A stretch of 64,000 bases of DNA from an uncultured Bacteroidales bacterium (GTDB taxonomy: Bacteria > Bacteroidota > Bacteroidia > Bacteroidales > UBA932), in contig ONII01000011.1 in assembly GCA_900317845.1 (NCBI GenBank), positions 218,897-282,896 on the forward strand. Direction: 5' to 3'. The position numbers and the translations under genes are program-made. Shown here one piece after another: positions 52,595-61,808 of this stretch. The notes under the pieces are model-generated. The model did not search any database. It saw nothing but the letters and a program-made list of their open reading frames with translations, and was not told the origin of the DNA. How positions within the stretch are numbered: the first letter of the stretch is position 1; every line of letters begins with the position of its first letter.

Positions 52595-52602
52595 TATCTT
52601 TG
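52595..52602 (+). promoter_or_regulatory. -7 box of the DUF4491 gene
   Basis: TATCTTTG, only 4 bases before the ATG at 52607, so the mRNA should be leaderless. Confidence 0.65.
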
Positions 52603-52606
52603 TACT

Positions 52607-52933
52607 ATGAATCTGAGCGGAATTATCGTTGGCGCAGCCGTTTTTCTGAGCATTGGCATTTGCCATCCGGCTGTCATCAAAATGGAATATTATTGGGGCA
52701 AGCAGTCCTGGTGGGTGTGGCTGGTGGTGGGCCTTGGGTGCGTAGCCGCCTCCCTGCTGGTCCAGAACCAAATTGCCTCCACCATCATTGGCGGATTCGC
52801 CTTTTCCTGCCTCTGGGGTATCCACGAGATGTTTCTCCAGGAAAAGCGCGTGCTCAAAGGCTGGTTTCCGGAAAATCCCAAGCGCCATGCCTATTATGAG
52901 CAAAAACGGGCGCAGATGGGCATCAAACTTTGA
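52607..52933 (+). CDS. DUF4491 small membrane protein
   Basis: A 108-residue protein with three hydrophobic segments (about 4-22, 33-53, 58-75) and a positively charged tail. It matches DUF4491, a family of unknown function found in Bacteroidetes (HPAVIKMEYYWGK; SCLWGIHEMFLQEKRV). The ATG at 52607 is set by the -7 box immediately upstream. No operon partner is present. Confidence 0.8.
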   Translation: MNLSGIIVGAAVFLSIGICHPAVIKMEYYWGKQSWWVWLVVGLGCVAASLLVQNQIASTIIGGFAFSCLWGIHEMFLQEKRVLKGWFPENPKRHAYYEQKRAQMGIKL

Positions 52934-52960
52934 TTTTCTCATAAACATTTGCTAACTTTA
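52929..52960 (+). promoter_or_regulatory. Promoter of the histidine utilisation operon
   Basis: TTTG (52929-52932), 20-base spacer, TAACTTTA (52953-52960, one mismatch), 23 bases before the ftcD ATG. The -33 element lies inside the end of the DUF4491 gene. No HutC-like operator or riboswitch was recognised. Confidence 0.55.
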
Positions 52961-52983
52961 AGGTCGCATTAAAACTGTGACCA

Positions 52984-54633
52984 ATGAAGCAACTTGTAGA
53001 GTGTGTTCCCAATTATAGCGAGGGACGCGATAAAAACGTCATTGACGCCATTGTCGCCGCCATTGAGACGGTAGAAGGCGTCAAGGTGCTGGATGTAGAT
53101 CCCGGTGAAGCCACCAACCGCACGGTCGTCACCTTTGTGGGAGAGCCCGCCCCAGTGTGCGAGGCCGCCTTCCGCGGAGCCGCCAAGGCGCAGGAGCTTA
53201 TCGACATGCGAAAACACCACGGGGCGCACCCCCGCAGCGGCGCTACGGACGTTCTACCGCTCATCCCGGTAGCCGGCATCACGCTGGAAGAGTGCGCCAC
53301 GCTGGCCCGGGGCCTGGCCCAACGCCTGTGGGAGGAGCTGGGTATCCCCTGCTACTGCTATGAAGCCGCCGCCTTTAAGCCGGAGCGCAAGAACCTGGCT
53401 GTTTGCCGGGAGGGCGAATATGAGGCCCTGCCGGAAAAGATGGCATCGACCGATAATAAGCCGGACTTCGGTGGAGCCTGGAACGAGGTTGCCCAAAAGG
53501 CCGGCGCCACCAACGTGGGCGCTAGAAACTTCCTTGTAGCCGTCAACTTCAATCTCAATACTACCAGCACGCGCCGCGCCATGGCCGTGGCCTTCGACGT
53601 TCGCGAGAAAGGCCGCAAAAACCCTTCCGGAGAAGGCTGGATTCCCGGCACGCTCAAGGGCACCAAGGCCATTGGCTGGTACATAGACGAATACGGCATT
53701 GCGCAGGTATCGATGAACATCACGGACATTGACGCCACTCCCCTTCACGTAGCGTTTGAAGAGGTATGCGCCAAAGCCGCCGCCCGCGGCCTCCGCGTCA
53801 CCGGAGCGGAAATTGTGGGCCTGGTGCCCAAACGCGTACTCCTGGAAGCCGGCCGCTTTTATTTGGAGAAGCAGCAGCGCTCCCTGGGCATCAGCGAGGA
53901 AGAAATTGTGAAAATCGCCGTCAAAAGCATGTCCCTGGATGACCTTAAACCCTTCAATCCCAAAGAGAAAGTCATTGAATACATGATGGCCGATGAAAAG
54001 AAAGGCCTGGCGCAAATGACGGTAGAAGGCTTCACGCGGGAGACAGCCAGCGAAAGCGCCGCGCCCGGAGGCGGGTCGGTATCGGCCTGTATGGGGGCAT
54101 TCGCAGCAGCTCTGGCCACCATGGTTGCCAACCTTTCTTCCCACAAACGCGGCTGGGACGCCCGCTGGAAGGAGTTTTCCGATGTGGCCGAACAAGGCCA
54201 GAAGCTGGTGGACGAACTCCTGCTGCTGATTGACGAAGACACCGCTGCCTTCAACCGCATCATGGACTGCTTTTCCATGCCCAAGGGTACGGATGAGGAG
54301 AAAGCCGCCCGCACCAAAGCCATCGAGGAAGCTACGTTGTACGCCGCTCAGGTGCCGCTAAAGACCATGGAAGCCTCCCTGAAGGCCCTGCCGCTGGCCC
54401 TGCAAATGGCGCAAAGCGGCAACCCGGCATCGGCCTCGGACGCCGGCGTAGCAGCCCTTGCCGCCGTAGCCGCCATCCAGGGCGCCCGGCTCAACGTTCG
54501 CATCAACGCCGCCGGCCTCAAGGACAAGGCCCCCGCCCTGCCCCTCCTGGCCCGCGCCGACGCCATCGTCACCGAAGCCCAATCCATTGAACAGCAAGTA
54601 CTTGACACCGTAAATAACCACATAGAACTATGA
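52984..54633 (+). CDS. ftcD: Glutamate formimidoyltransferase-cyclodeaminase (FTCD)
   Basis: A 549-residue bifunctional enzyme: residues ~1-325 are the formiminotransferase N and C domains (VPNYSEGRD start, HHGAHPRSGATDV), and ~340-545 the formimidoyl-THF cyclodeaminase (AAPGGGSVSACMGAFAAAL). Together they pass formimino from formimino-glutamate to tetrahydrofolate and then release ammonia, giving methenyl-THF. The length equals that of the mammalian enzyme, so both activities are expected. It is the first gene of the hut operon and overlaps hutU by 4 bases. Confidence 0.95.
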   Translation: MKQLVECVPNYSEGRDKNVIDAIVAAIETVEGVKVLDVDPGEATNRTVVTFVGEPAPVCEAAFRGAAKAQELIDMRKHHGAHPRSGATDVLPLIPVAGITLEECATLARGLAQRLWEELGIPCYCYEAAAFKPERKNLAVCREGEYEALPEKMASTDNKPDFGGAWNEVAQKAGATNVGARNFLVAVNFNLNTTSTRRAMAVAFDVREKGRKNPSGEGWIPGTLKGTKAIGWYIDEYGIAQVSMNITDIDATPLHVAFEEVCAKAAARGLRVTGAEIVGLVPKRVLLEAGRFYLEKQQRSLGISEEEIVKIAVKSMSLDDLKPFNPKEKVIEYMMADEKKGLAQMTVEGFTRETASESAAPGGGSVSACMGAFAAALATMVANLSSHKRGWDARWKEFSDVAEQGQKLVDELLLLIDEDTAAFNRIMDCFSMPKGTDEEKAARTKAIEEATLYAAQVPLKTMEASLKALPLALQMAQSGNPASASDAGVAALAAVAAIQGARLNVRINAAGLKDKAPALPLLARADAIVTEAQSIEQQVLDTVNNHIEL

Positions 54634-56624
54634 CCTTTCAAGAAGAGATTCTTGCAGGCATTCCGGCCAATGAGCTGCCGGAGGCCAAACCCTATGACAA
54701 GGAGATTAACCACGCCCCTAAACGCAAGGACATCCTGAGCGCAGAGGAGAAGGTGCTGGCACTGAAAAATGCCCTCCGGTACTTCCCCGAAGCCCTTCAC
54801 GCGCAGTTGGCGCCGGAGTTTGCCCAGGAACTGAAGGACTACGGCCGCATTTATATGTACCGGTATCGGCCCTCCTATAAAATATACGCGCGCCCGATAG
54901 ACGAATACCCCGCCAAATCCCGGCAGGCGGCGGCCATCATGGCCATGATCCAGAATAATCTGGACGAACGCGTTGCCCAGCATCCGCACGAACTCATCAT
55001 CTACGGGGGCAACGGTGCCATTTTCCAGAACTGGGCGCAGTACCGGCTGGTGATGCAGTACCTCGCCACCATGACCGACGAGCAAACGCTGGTGATGTAC
55101 AGCGGCCATCCGTTGGGCCTGTTCCCCAGCCACAAGGACGCCCCGCGCGTGATTGTGACCAACGGCATGGTCATTCCCAACTACTCCAAACCGGACGATT
55201 GGGAGCGGTTCAACGCCCTGGGCGTGAGCCAGTACGGGCAGATGACCGCCGGCTCCTACATGTACATTGGCCCGCAGGGCATTGTGCACGGCACCACCAT
55301 TACGGTGATGAATGCCGCCAGAAAACAGGGAGGCAGCCCGGCCGGCAAGCTCTTTGTCACGGCGGGTCTGGGCGGCATGAGCGGCGCACAGCCCAAAGCG
55401 GGTAACATTGCCGGCGTGGTGAGCGTCACGGCAGAGATTAACCCCAAGGCCGCCGAAAAACGCTATGAACAGGGTTGGGTGGACGAGCTTCACACCAGCC
55501 TGGATGCGCTCATCCCCCGCATCCGCAAGGCCGTGGAAGCCAAGGAAGTGGTTTCCCTGGCCTATGTGGGCAACGTGGTGGACCTGTGGGAACGCCTGGC
55601 GGCAGAAAACGTGCACGTGGACCTGGGCAGCGACCAAACCTCCCTGCACAACCCCTGGGCCGGCGGCTACTACCCTGTGGGCTACAGCCTGGAAGAGAGC
55701 AAACGCCTGATGGCCGAGGAGCCGGAACGCTTCAAAGAGGCGGTGCAGGCCTCCCTCCGCCGCCACGTAGCCGCCATCAACCAGCTTGCGGCCAAAGGCA
55801 TGTACTTCTTTGACTACGGCAACGCCTTCCTCCTGGAAAGTTCCCGCGCCGGGGCCGATGTCCTCAAGGCCGACGGCACCTTCCGCTACCCTTCCTATGT
55901 GCAGGACATCATGGGGCCGCTCTACTTTGACTACGGTTTTGGCCCGTTCCGCTGGGTGTGCATGAGCGAAAAGCCGGAAGACCTGCAAAAGACGGACGAG
56001 CTGGCCGTGAAAGTACTCTCGGAGATTGCCGCCCGCTCGCCGGAAGAGATTGCCGGCCAGATGCGCGACAACATCCACTGGATTCAAGAAGCCGGCCGCA
56101 ACCACCTGGTGGTGGGTTCCCAGGCCCGCATCCTCTACGCAGACTGCGAAGGCCGCACCCGGATTGCCCTCGCCTTCAACGAAGCCATCCGCAAAGGCGA
56201 AATATCGGCCCCCATCGTGCTGGGCCGCGACCATCACGACGTTTCCGGAACAGACTCCCCCTTCCGCGAAACCTCCAACATTTATGACGGCTCCCGTTTC
56301 TGTGCCGATATGGCCGTGCAAAACGTCATCGGGGACGGCTTCCGCGGCGCCACGTGGGTGAGCATCCACAACGGCGGCGGCGTGGGCTGGGGCGAGGTGA
56401 TCAACGGCGGCTTCGGCATGGTCATTGACGGCTCCGAGGACAGCGCCCGCCACATCCGCGAAATGCTGTTCTGGGACGTGAACAACGGCATCGCCCGCCG
56501 CAGCTGGGCCCGCAACACCGGCGCCCGCTTTGCCATCGAGCGCGAAATGGCCCGTACCCCCGGCCTCAAGGTCACCCTGCCCAACGAGGCCGACGAAAAC
56601 CTGATTCGAAACACTTTACAATAA
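54630..56624 (+). CDS. hutU: Urocanate hydratase
   Basis: A 664-residue urocanase, the second step of histidine breakdown (urocanate to imidazolone propionate, with tightly bound NAD+). The NAD-binding glycine-rich GLGGMSGAQPKAG and the C-terminal GGGVGWGEVINGGFG are clear. It is about 100 residues longer than the typical 550-residue proteobacterial enzyme, which is usual for the Bacteroidetes/FTCD-associated form. The ATG overlaps the ftcD stop. Confidence 0.95.
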   Translation: MTFQEEILAGIPANELPEAKPYDKEINHAPKRKDILSAEEKVLALKNALRYFPEALHAQLAPEFAQELKDYGRIYMYRYRPSYKIYARPIDEYPAKSRQAAAIMAMIQNNLDERVAQHPHELIIYGGNGAIFQNWAQYRLVMQYLATMTDEQTLVMYSGHPLGLFPSHKDAPRVIVTNGMVIPNYSKPDDWERFNALGVSQYGQMTAGSYMYIGPQGIVHGTTITVMNAARKQGGSPAGKLFVTAGLGGMSGAQPKAGNIAGVVSVTAEINPKAAEKRYEQGWVDELHTSLDALIPRIRKAVEAKEVVSLAYVGNVVDLWERLAAENVHVDLGSDQTSLHNPWAGGYYPVGYSLEESKRLMAEEPERFKEAVQASLRRHVAAINQLAAKGMYFFDYGNAFLLESSRAGADVLKADGTFRYPSYVQDIMGPLYFDYGFGPFRWVCMSEKPEDLQKTDELAVKVLSEIAARSPEEIAGQMRDNIHWIQEAGRNHLVVGSQARILYADCEGRTRIALAFNEAIRKGEISAPIVLGRDHHDVSGTDSPFRETSNIYDGSRFCADMAVQNVIGDGFRGATWVSIHNGGGVGWGEVINGGFGMVIDGSEDSARHIREMLFWDVNNGIARRSWARNTGARFAIEREMARTPGLKVTLPNEADENLIRNTLQ

Positions 56625-56628
56625 ACCT

Positions 56629-58113
56629 ATGCATTCCATCTCATCGGAACATCTTTCCCTGGAACGGGTGAAAGAGATTATCGACCAACATGAAAAACTG
56701 ACGCTGTCAAAAGAGGCCGTAGAGGCCATTGTCAAATGCCGCGAATACCTGGACCGCAAAATGGACGATATCGGGCGGCCCGTTTATGGCGTCACCACCG
56801 GCTTTGGCTCGCTGTACAACGTGACCATTCCCAAGGAGGACCTGAGCCAGCTGCAGCACAACCTGGTGATGTCACACGCGTGCGGCGCCGGCGAAAAAGT
56901 GCGTCCGGAGATTGTCAAACTGATGCTCCTCCTGAAGGCACAGTCCCTTTCTTACGGCCACTCCGGTGCGCAGCTTATCACGGTGCAGCGCCTCATTGAC
57001 ATGTTCAACGAGGATGTCCTGCCCGTGGTTTACCAGCAGGGTTCCCTGGGCGCCTCCGGGGATCTGGCTCCCCTGGCCCACATGAGCCTGCCGCTCATCG
57101 GCCTGGGAGAAGTGCTGTATAAAGGGGAAGTCCGTCCTGCCGCCGATGTCTGGAAAGAACTGGGCTGGGTACCCATCCGCCTGCAGAGCAAAGAGGGCCT
57201 GGCGCTGCTGAACGGTACGCAGTTCATGAGCGCCCACGCCATCTGGAGCATCATCAAGAGCATGCGCCTCAGCCGCTGGGCCGACCTGATTGGTGCCATG
57301 TCGCTGGACGCCTACGACGGCCGCATCGAGCCGTTCCTTCCCCTCACCCACCACCTGCGCCCGCACAAAGGGCAGATTCTCACCGGCGAGAAATTCATGG
57401 ACATCCTGGAAGGAAGTGAACTCATCCGCAGGCCCAAGGAACATGTGCAGGACCCGTACAGTTTCCGCTGCATCCCGCAGGTGCACGGCGCGGTAAAAGA
57501 CAACATCATGTACGTCAAGTCCGTGATTGAGAATGAGATTAACTCCGCCACGGACAATCCCAATATTTTCCCGGACGAGGACATGGTCATCTCGGCCGGT
57601 AACTTCCACGGAGAACCCATCGCCATTCCCATGGACTCCCTGGCTATTGCCATGAGCGAACTCGCAAGTATCTCTGAAAGAAGAACTTACCAGCTCATCC
57701 ATGGCCTTCGCGGCCTGCCCAAATACCTAGTCACGGAACCGGGCCTGAACAGCGGCTTCATGATTCCGCAGTACACGGCCGCCAGCATCGTTTCCCAGAA
57801 CAAGGGCTTGTGCTGGCCCGCCTCGTGCGACTCCATCCCCTCGTCCCAGGGACAGGAAGACCACGTTTCTATGGGCTCCAACAGCGCCACCAAACTGGTG
57901 CGCATTGTGGACAATGTGGAAACCGTGCTGGCCATTGAACTGTTCAACGCCGCCCAGGCGCTGGAGTTCCGTCGTCCCGCCAAGAGCTCCCCTATTCTGG
58001 AGCGCATTTTTGCCGATTACCGCCAGGTCGTTCCCTTCGTGAGCACCGACACCTACATGCATCCGCTTATCGAAAAGTCCATTCAGTTCATTAAGAATGA
58101 GTCTTATCTATAA
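56629..58113 (+). CDS. hutH: Histidine ammonia-lyase
   Basis: A 494-residue lyase converting histidine to urocanate and ammonia. The Ala-Ser-Gly triad that forms the MIO cofactor is in GSLGASGDLAPLAH (near residue 143), and the catalytic TTGFG region near residue 50 is present. The C-terminal SQEDHVSMG motif is complete (seen as GQEDHVSMGSN). It starts 4 bases after hutU; its end overlaps hutI by 17 bases. Confidence 0.97.
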   Translation: MHSISSEHLSLERVKEIIDQHEKLTLSKEAVEAIVKCREYLDRKMDDIGRPVYGVTTGFGSLYNVTIPKEDLSQLQHNLVMSHACGAGEKVRPEIVKLMLLLKAQSLSYGHSGAQLITVQRLIDMFNEDVLPVVYQQGSLGASGDLAPLAHMSLPLIGLGEVLYKGEVRPAADVWKELGWVPIRLQSKEGLALLNGTQFMSAHAIWSIIKSMRLSRWADLIGAMSLDAYDGRIEPFLPLTHHLRPHKGQILTGEKFMDILEGSELIRRPKEHVQDPYSFRCIPQVHGAVKDNIMYVKSVIENEINSATDNPNIFPDEDMVISAGNFHGEPIAIPMDSLAIAMSELASISERRTYQLIHGLRGLPKYLVTEPGLNSGFMIPQYTAASIVSQNKGLCWPASCDSIPSSQGQEDHVSMGSNSATKLVRIVDNVETVLAIELFNAAQALEFRRPAKSSPILERIFADYRQVVPFVSTDTYMHPLIEKSIQFIKNESYL

Positions 58114-59299
58114 TATCGGCCGGCTGGTAGGCATCCAGCCGGAGGGGGTGCTGCGGGTTCAGGGACAGGCGCAGGGGCAAACCGGCGAGTTGGAGAACGC
58201 CTGGCTCTCCATCAAGGACGGCCGCATTTCCGGCTTTGGTCCGATGTCAAGCTGCCCGGAGAGAGGCCCGATCGGGGTCGGGCATGACGCCCAGGGCGGC
58301 ATGCTCATGCCCGGCTTCTGCGACAGCCACACGCACGTGGTGTATGCCGGCAGCCGGGACGGCGAATTCCTGGACAAAATCAACGGCCTCAGCTATGAAG
58401 AAATCGCGGCGCGGGGCGGCGGCATCCTGAATTCTGCCGATTATCTGCAGCAAATTTCCGAGGAAGAGCTGTACAGGCAGTCCATTTCGCGCGTACGGGA
58501 GATGATGGACAAAGGGACCGTGGCTTTGGAGATAAAGAGCGGTTACGGCCTGTCACCTAAAGCAGAACTTAAGATGCTGCGGGTCATCCGGCGCATCGCA
58601 GAAAGCGTGCCTGCAGCGGTTCGTAGCACGTATTTGGGCGCTCACGCCGTAGGGCGCGGGTACACGCACGAGGAATATGTGCAGATGGTTATCGACCTTA
58701 TTCCGGAAGCTGCGGAGCTGGCGGATTTCATAGACGTTTTCTGCGACGAAGGCTTTTTCACCGTGGAGGACACGGACCGCATTCTTACGGCGGCTAAAGG
58801 AAAACTCATTCCCAAAATCCACGCCAACGAGCTGGCGGTTAGCGGCGGCGTGCAGGTGGGCGTTAAACACGGCGCGCTTTCTGTGGACCATTTGGAACGC
58901 ACCACCGACGCCGAAATCGAAGCGCTAAAAGGAAGCCCTACCATGCCCACCATGCTTCCGGGCAGTTCCTTTTTCCTGGGACTCCCCTACGGACGGGCCA
59001 AAGATTACATCAAAGCGGGCCTTGGCGTGGCGCTTGCCAGCGACTACAACCCGGGGTCCTCGCCCAGCGGCGACATGCGCTTTGTCATGGCCCAGGGCTG
59101 CATCAAGATGCGCCTCACGCCGGTGGAAGCCTTTAACGCCGTCACCCTCAACAGCGCCTATGCCATGGGCCTGAGCCGGGAGTATGGCTCCATCACCGTG
59201 GGCAAAAAAGCGGCGCTCATCCTCACGGAGCCCGGCTGGGACCTCACCAAACTGGCCTATCAGTACCAGACACCGTTCATCCGGCAGGTCATTCTATAG
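58097..59299 (+). CDS. hutI: Imidazolonepropionase
   Basis: A 400-residue amidohydrolase opening imidazolone propionate to formimino-glutamate, the substrate of FtcD. Metal ligands are in CDSHTHVVYAG, AHAVGRGYT-type and KIHANE segments, with the catalytic Asp in the SDYNPGSSPSGD loop. It closes the four-gene hut operon, so the pathway from histidine to glutamate plus methenyl-THF is complete. Its stop overlaps lysA by 11 bases in convergent orientation. Confidence 0.95.
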   Translation: MSLIYNIGRLVGIQPEGVLRVQGQAQGQTGELENAWLSIKDGRISGFGPMSSCPERGPIGVGHDAQGGMLMPGFCDSHTHVVYAGSRDGEFLDKINGLSYEEIAARGGGILNSADYLQQISEEELYRQSISRVREMMDKGTVALEIKSGYGLSPKAELKMLRVIRRIAESVPAAVRSTYLGAHAVGRGYTHEEYVQMVIDLIPEAAELADFIDVFCDEGFFTVEDTDRILTAAKGKLIPKIHANELAVSGGVQVGVKHGALSVDHLERTTDAEIEALKGSPTMPTMLPGSSFFLGLPYGRAKDYIKAGLGVALASDYNPGSSPSGDMRFVMAQGCIKMRLTPVEAFNAVTLNSAYAMGLSREYGSITVGKKAALILTEPGWDLTKLAYQYQTPFIRQVIL

Positions 59300-60443
59300 T
59301 GTCGAATACCGCGGGGGCAAGGGGGCGGCAGTTGTACTGTGACGCCATGGATTCACCGTAAGCGCCGGCGCTGCGGATGGCAATGAAATCACCCCGGTGG
59401 CATTGGTCCAGGACAATGTCCTTTCCAAAGACGTCGGAACTCTCGCAGCAGGGACCCACCACATCATAGGCCTGCTCATCACCGTCGTAGGACAAGTTCT
59501 CGATCCGATGATAGGCGTGGTACATGGCCGGACGCACCAGGTCGTTCATGCCGGCATCCACAATGGCGAAGCGCCGCGCCAGCCCTTCTTTCACATAAAG
59601 TACCCGGGTAATGAGCGTTCCACAGGGGGCGATGATGCTTCGGCCCAGTTCAAAATGAACAGGATAATCGCCCTGCAGGTGTCGCTTATAGGTGTTAAAA
59701 TAAGCGGCAAAATCGGCCATGGGAAGGTGGTTGGGATGACCGTATTCGATGCCCAGGCCGCCACCGACATTGATATCTTCTACGGGAATTCCCCGCCGGG
59801 TGAGCCGCTCTACCAGATTGTTGATACGGTTACAAAGCGCCACAAAGTCCTGCATCTCAAGAATTTGCGAGCCTATATGAAAATGCAGGCCGCAAAAGTG
59901 AATGGACTCCATGGCCATGGCCTTTGCAGCGACGTCCTCCACCATGCCATGGTAAATGCCAAACTTGTTCTCAGCAAGTCCGGTGGTGATACCGGCAAGG
60001 GTATGGGCGCCGATGTCCGGATTCACCCGCAGGCTTACCTGGGCCACTACGCCTTTCCGGGCAGCCAACTGGGCAATGACCTCCAGTTCTGCCAACGACT
60101 CCACATTGAAGCGGCCAATACCTGCCTCCAGGCCCAGGAGTATCTCCCAATCGGCCTTCCCCACGCCGGCATAAACAATTTTCCCGGGAGCGAAACCGGC
60201 ATCCAGGGCGGCCTGCACTTCCCCGCCGCTCACGCAGTCTGCCCCAAAACCGGAACGGGCAATCTGTTGCAGCAAAACAGGATTGTGATTGGCCTTCACG
60301 GCATAATGAACCACCCACTTCGGCTTGTCGCTCAACTGCGCCTGAATGGTATCCAGGGTTTGTTGCAAAAGAGCGGTGTCGTAGTAGTAAAAAGGCGTCT
60401 GAAGGGCCTGGAAGCGCTCTATGGGGTACGTTCCTTTTAGCAT
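59289..60443 (-). CDS. lysA: Diaminopimelate decarboxylase
   Basis: A 384-residue PLP enzyme (fold III) making lysine from meso-diaminopimelate. The Schiff-base lysine is Lys50 in HYAVKANHNP. GIGRFNVES-type and HFHIGSQI motifs line the barrel, and PCCESSDVFGKD supplies the second active-site Cys. It is slightly shorter than the ~415-residue norm. The ATG lies inside the end of lysC (7-base overlap), so the two are co-translated. Confidence 0.94.
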   Translation of the reverse strand: MLKGTYPIERFQALQTPFYYYDTALLQQTLDTIQAQLSDKPKWVVHYAVKANHNPVLLQQIARSGFGADCVSGGEVQAALDAGFAPGKIVYAGVGKADWEILLGLEAGIGRFNVESLAELEVIAQLAARKGVVAQVSLRVNPDIGAHTLAGITTGLAENKFGIYHGMVEDVAAKAMAMESIHFCGLHFHIGSQILEMQDFVALCNRINNLVERLTRRGIPVEDINVGGGLGIEYGHPNHLPMADFAAYFNTYKRHLQGDYPVHFELGRSIIAPCGTLITRVLYVKEGLARRFAIVDAGMNDLVRPAMYHAYHRIENLSYDGDEQAYDVVGPCCESSDVFGKDIVLDQCHRGDFIAIRSAGAYGESMASQYNCRPLAPAVFDTIE

Positions 60444-61750
60444 TCGGCAAACAGATGACGGCTAAGAGACTGGAGCGTACGAGCCTTGTCCTCCCCTTTT
60501 ACTAGCAGAGAAATATTGTAATTGCTTCCACCGTAACTGACCATACGAACAGGAATGTCTTCCATGGCGGCCATTACACGGGACTCGAAGCCTAAATTCT
60601 CCCAGTCCATGTCTCCCACCACGCACACAATGCACATGTCCAGGTCCACCGTTACGGTACCATATTTTTTAAGGTCGTGTACAATCTCGCTCAGGTAGCG
60701 GGTATCGTCCACGGAAACGGACACGCCCACCTCCGAGGTACAGATCATGTCGATAGCGGTGCGGTAACTCTCAAAAATCTCAAACACCTTGCGCAGGAAA
60801 CCATGGGCCAGGAGCATCCGTGAGCTCTTGATCTTAATGGCGGTGATATTGTCCTTGGCCGCCACGGCCTTGATGGTGCCGGGGTCCGGACGATTGTCGA
60901 TAAGCGTTCCGGGGGCATCCGGCTCCATGGTGTTCTTCAGGCGCACCGGAATGTTGGCAAACTTGGCCGGCTGGATACAGGTGGGGTGCAGGATTTTGGC
61001 ACCGAAGTACGCCAGCTCCGCGGCTTCCTCAAAGTGCAGATGCCGCACGGCCGATGTGCCTTTGACCATACGCGGGTCGTTGTTGTGCATGCCGTCAATA
61101 TCGGTCCAAATCTGGATTTCCTCCGCACCGGTTGCCGCACCGATGAGCGAAGCAGTGTAGTCACTGCCGCCTCGCTGGAGGTTGTCCACCTCCGAATGGG
61201 CATTGCGGCAGATATAACCTTGCGTCAGGTAGATATCGGCCTTCCGGGAAAGGAAAGGCTTCAGGTGGGTGGATATATAATCCTGGTCCGGTTCCCCGTG
61301 GATGTCCGTCCGCATGAACTCCAATGCGGGAATGAGCAGGACATTCACCCCCTGTTCCTTCAGATAGAGTTCCATCATGCGGGTGGAGATGAGCTCTCCC
61401 TGCGCCAGAATCATCCGCTCCTGAAGCGGACCAAAAAGTTCCCTTGTCGCTGAGGAAATTCCGTCAAAGCAGGAGTGGATGAACTCCTGGGCCACGGCAA
61501 GCGACTCTTCCGTAGCATAAAGTTCCTTGATGGTTTTCAGGTACTTCTCTTCCAGCCTGCCGATGATTTCCCGCGCTCCGTCCGAATTGCGGTTATACAG
61601 ATATCCGCATATTTCCACAAGGGAATTGGTGGTACCCGACATGGCCGACAACACCACAAAAGGATGATCCTGTGCCTGCACCAGCGCGGCAACCTGTTTC
61701 ATTCTGGCAGCCGATCCAACCGACGTGCCGCCAAACTTCATAACTATCAT
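60437..61750 (-). CDS. lysC: Aspartate kinase
   Basis: A 437-residue monofunctional aspartokinase, the first step toward lysine, threonine and diaminopimelate. Kinase signature KFGGTSVGS (residues 5-13), GRGGSD-like QRGGSDYTAS and ATP-binding WTDIDGMHNNDPR are present. Two C-terminal ACT domains (about 300-437) are the usual allosteric amino-acid site. No T-box or lysine riboswitch is present, but a perfect inverted repeat spans the promoter and start codon. Its partner lysA follows with overlap. Confidence 0.94.
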   Translation of the reverse strand: MIVMKFGGTSVGSAARMKQVAALVQAQDHPFVVLSAMSGTTNSLVEICGYLYNRNSDGAREIIGRLEEKYLKTIKELYATEESLAVAQEFIHSCFDGISSATRELFGPLQERMILAQGELISTRMMELYLKEQGVNVLLIPALEFMRTDIHGEPDQDYISTHLKPFLSRKADIYLTQGYICRNAHSEVDNLQRGGSDYTASLIGAATGAEEIQIWTDIDGMHNNDPRMVKGTSAVRHLHFEEAAELAYFGAKILHPTCIQPAKFANIPVRLKNTMEPDAPGTLIDNRPDPGTIKAVAAKDNITAIKIKSSRMLLAHGFLRKVFEIFESYRTAIDMICTSEVGVSVSVDDTRYLSEIVHDLKKYGTVTVDLDMCIVCVVGDMDWENLGFESRVMAAMEDIPVRMVSYGGSNYNISLLVKGEDKARTLQSLSRHLFAEC

Positions 61751-61781
61751 GTTTGCGTTCGTTTATTAGGAACGCAAACAT
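61749..61781 (-). promoter_or_regulatory. 12-bp perfect inverted repeat over the lysC start and -7 box
   Basis: Arms ATGTTTGCGTTC (61749-61760 as read on the plus strand) and its complement (61770-61781), 9-base centre. On the minus strand one arm ends in the first two bases of the lysC start codon, and the other overlaps the -7 box. It could be an operator or an mRNA hairpin hiding the start codon. Confidence 0.6.
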
Positions 61782-61806
61782 AATGAATTATTTACACAAT
61801 CGCAAA
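61775..61806 (-). promoter_or_regulatory. Promoter of the lysC-lysA operon
   Basis: TTTG (61803-61806), 20-base spacer and TATGTTTG (61775-61782) on the minus strand, 24 bases before the lysC ATG. Confidence 0.7.
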
Positions 61807-61808
61807 CG

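Noticed and set aside
54348-56453. 701-codon antisense frame across ftcD and hutU
   Set aside because: Shadow of hutU; no start context, no domain, and the sense strand is a complete conserved operon.
61751-61808. Lysine riboswitch or T-box leader for lysC
   Set aside because: The intergenic stretch is only 58 bases, far too short for either element; only a simple inverted repeat is present.
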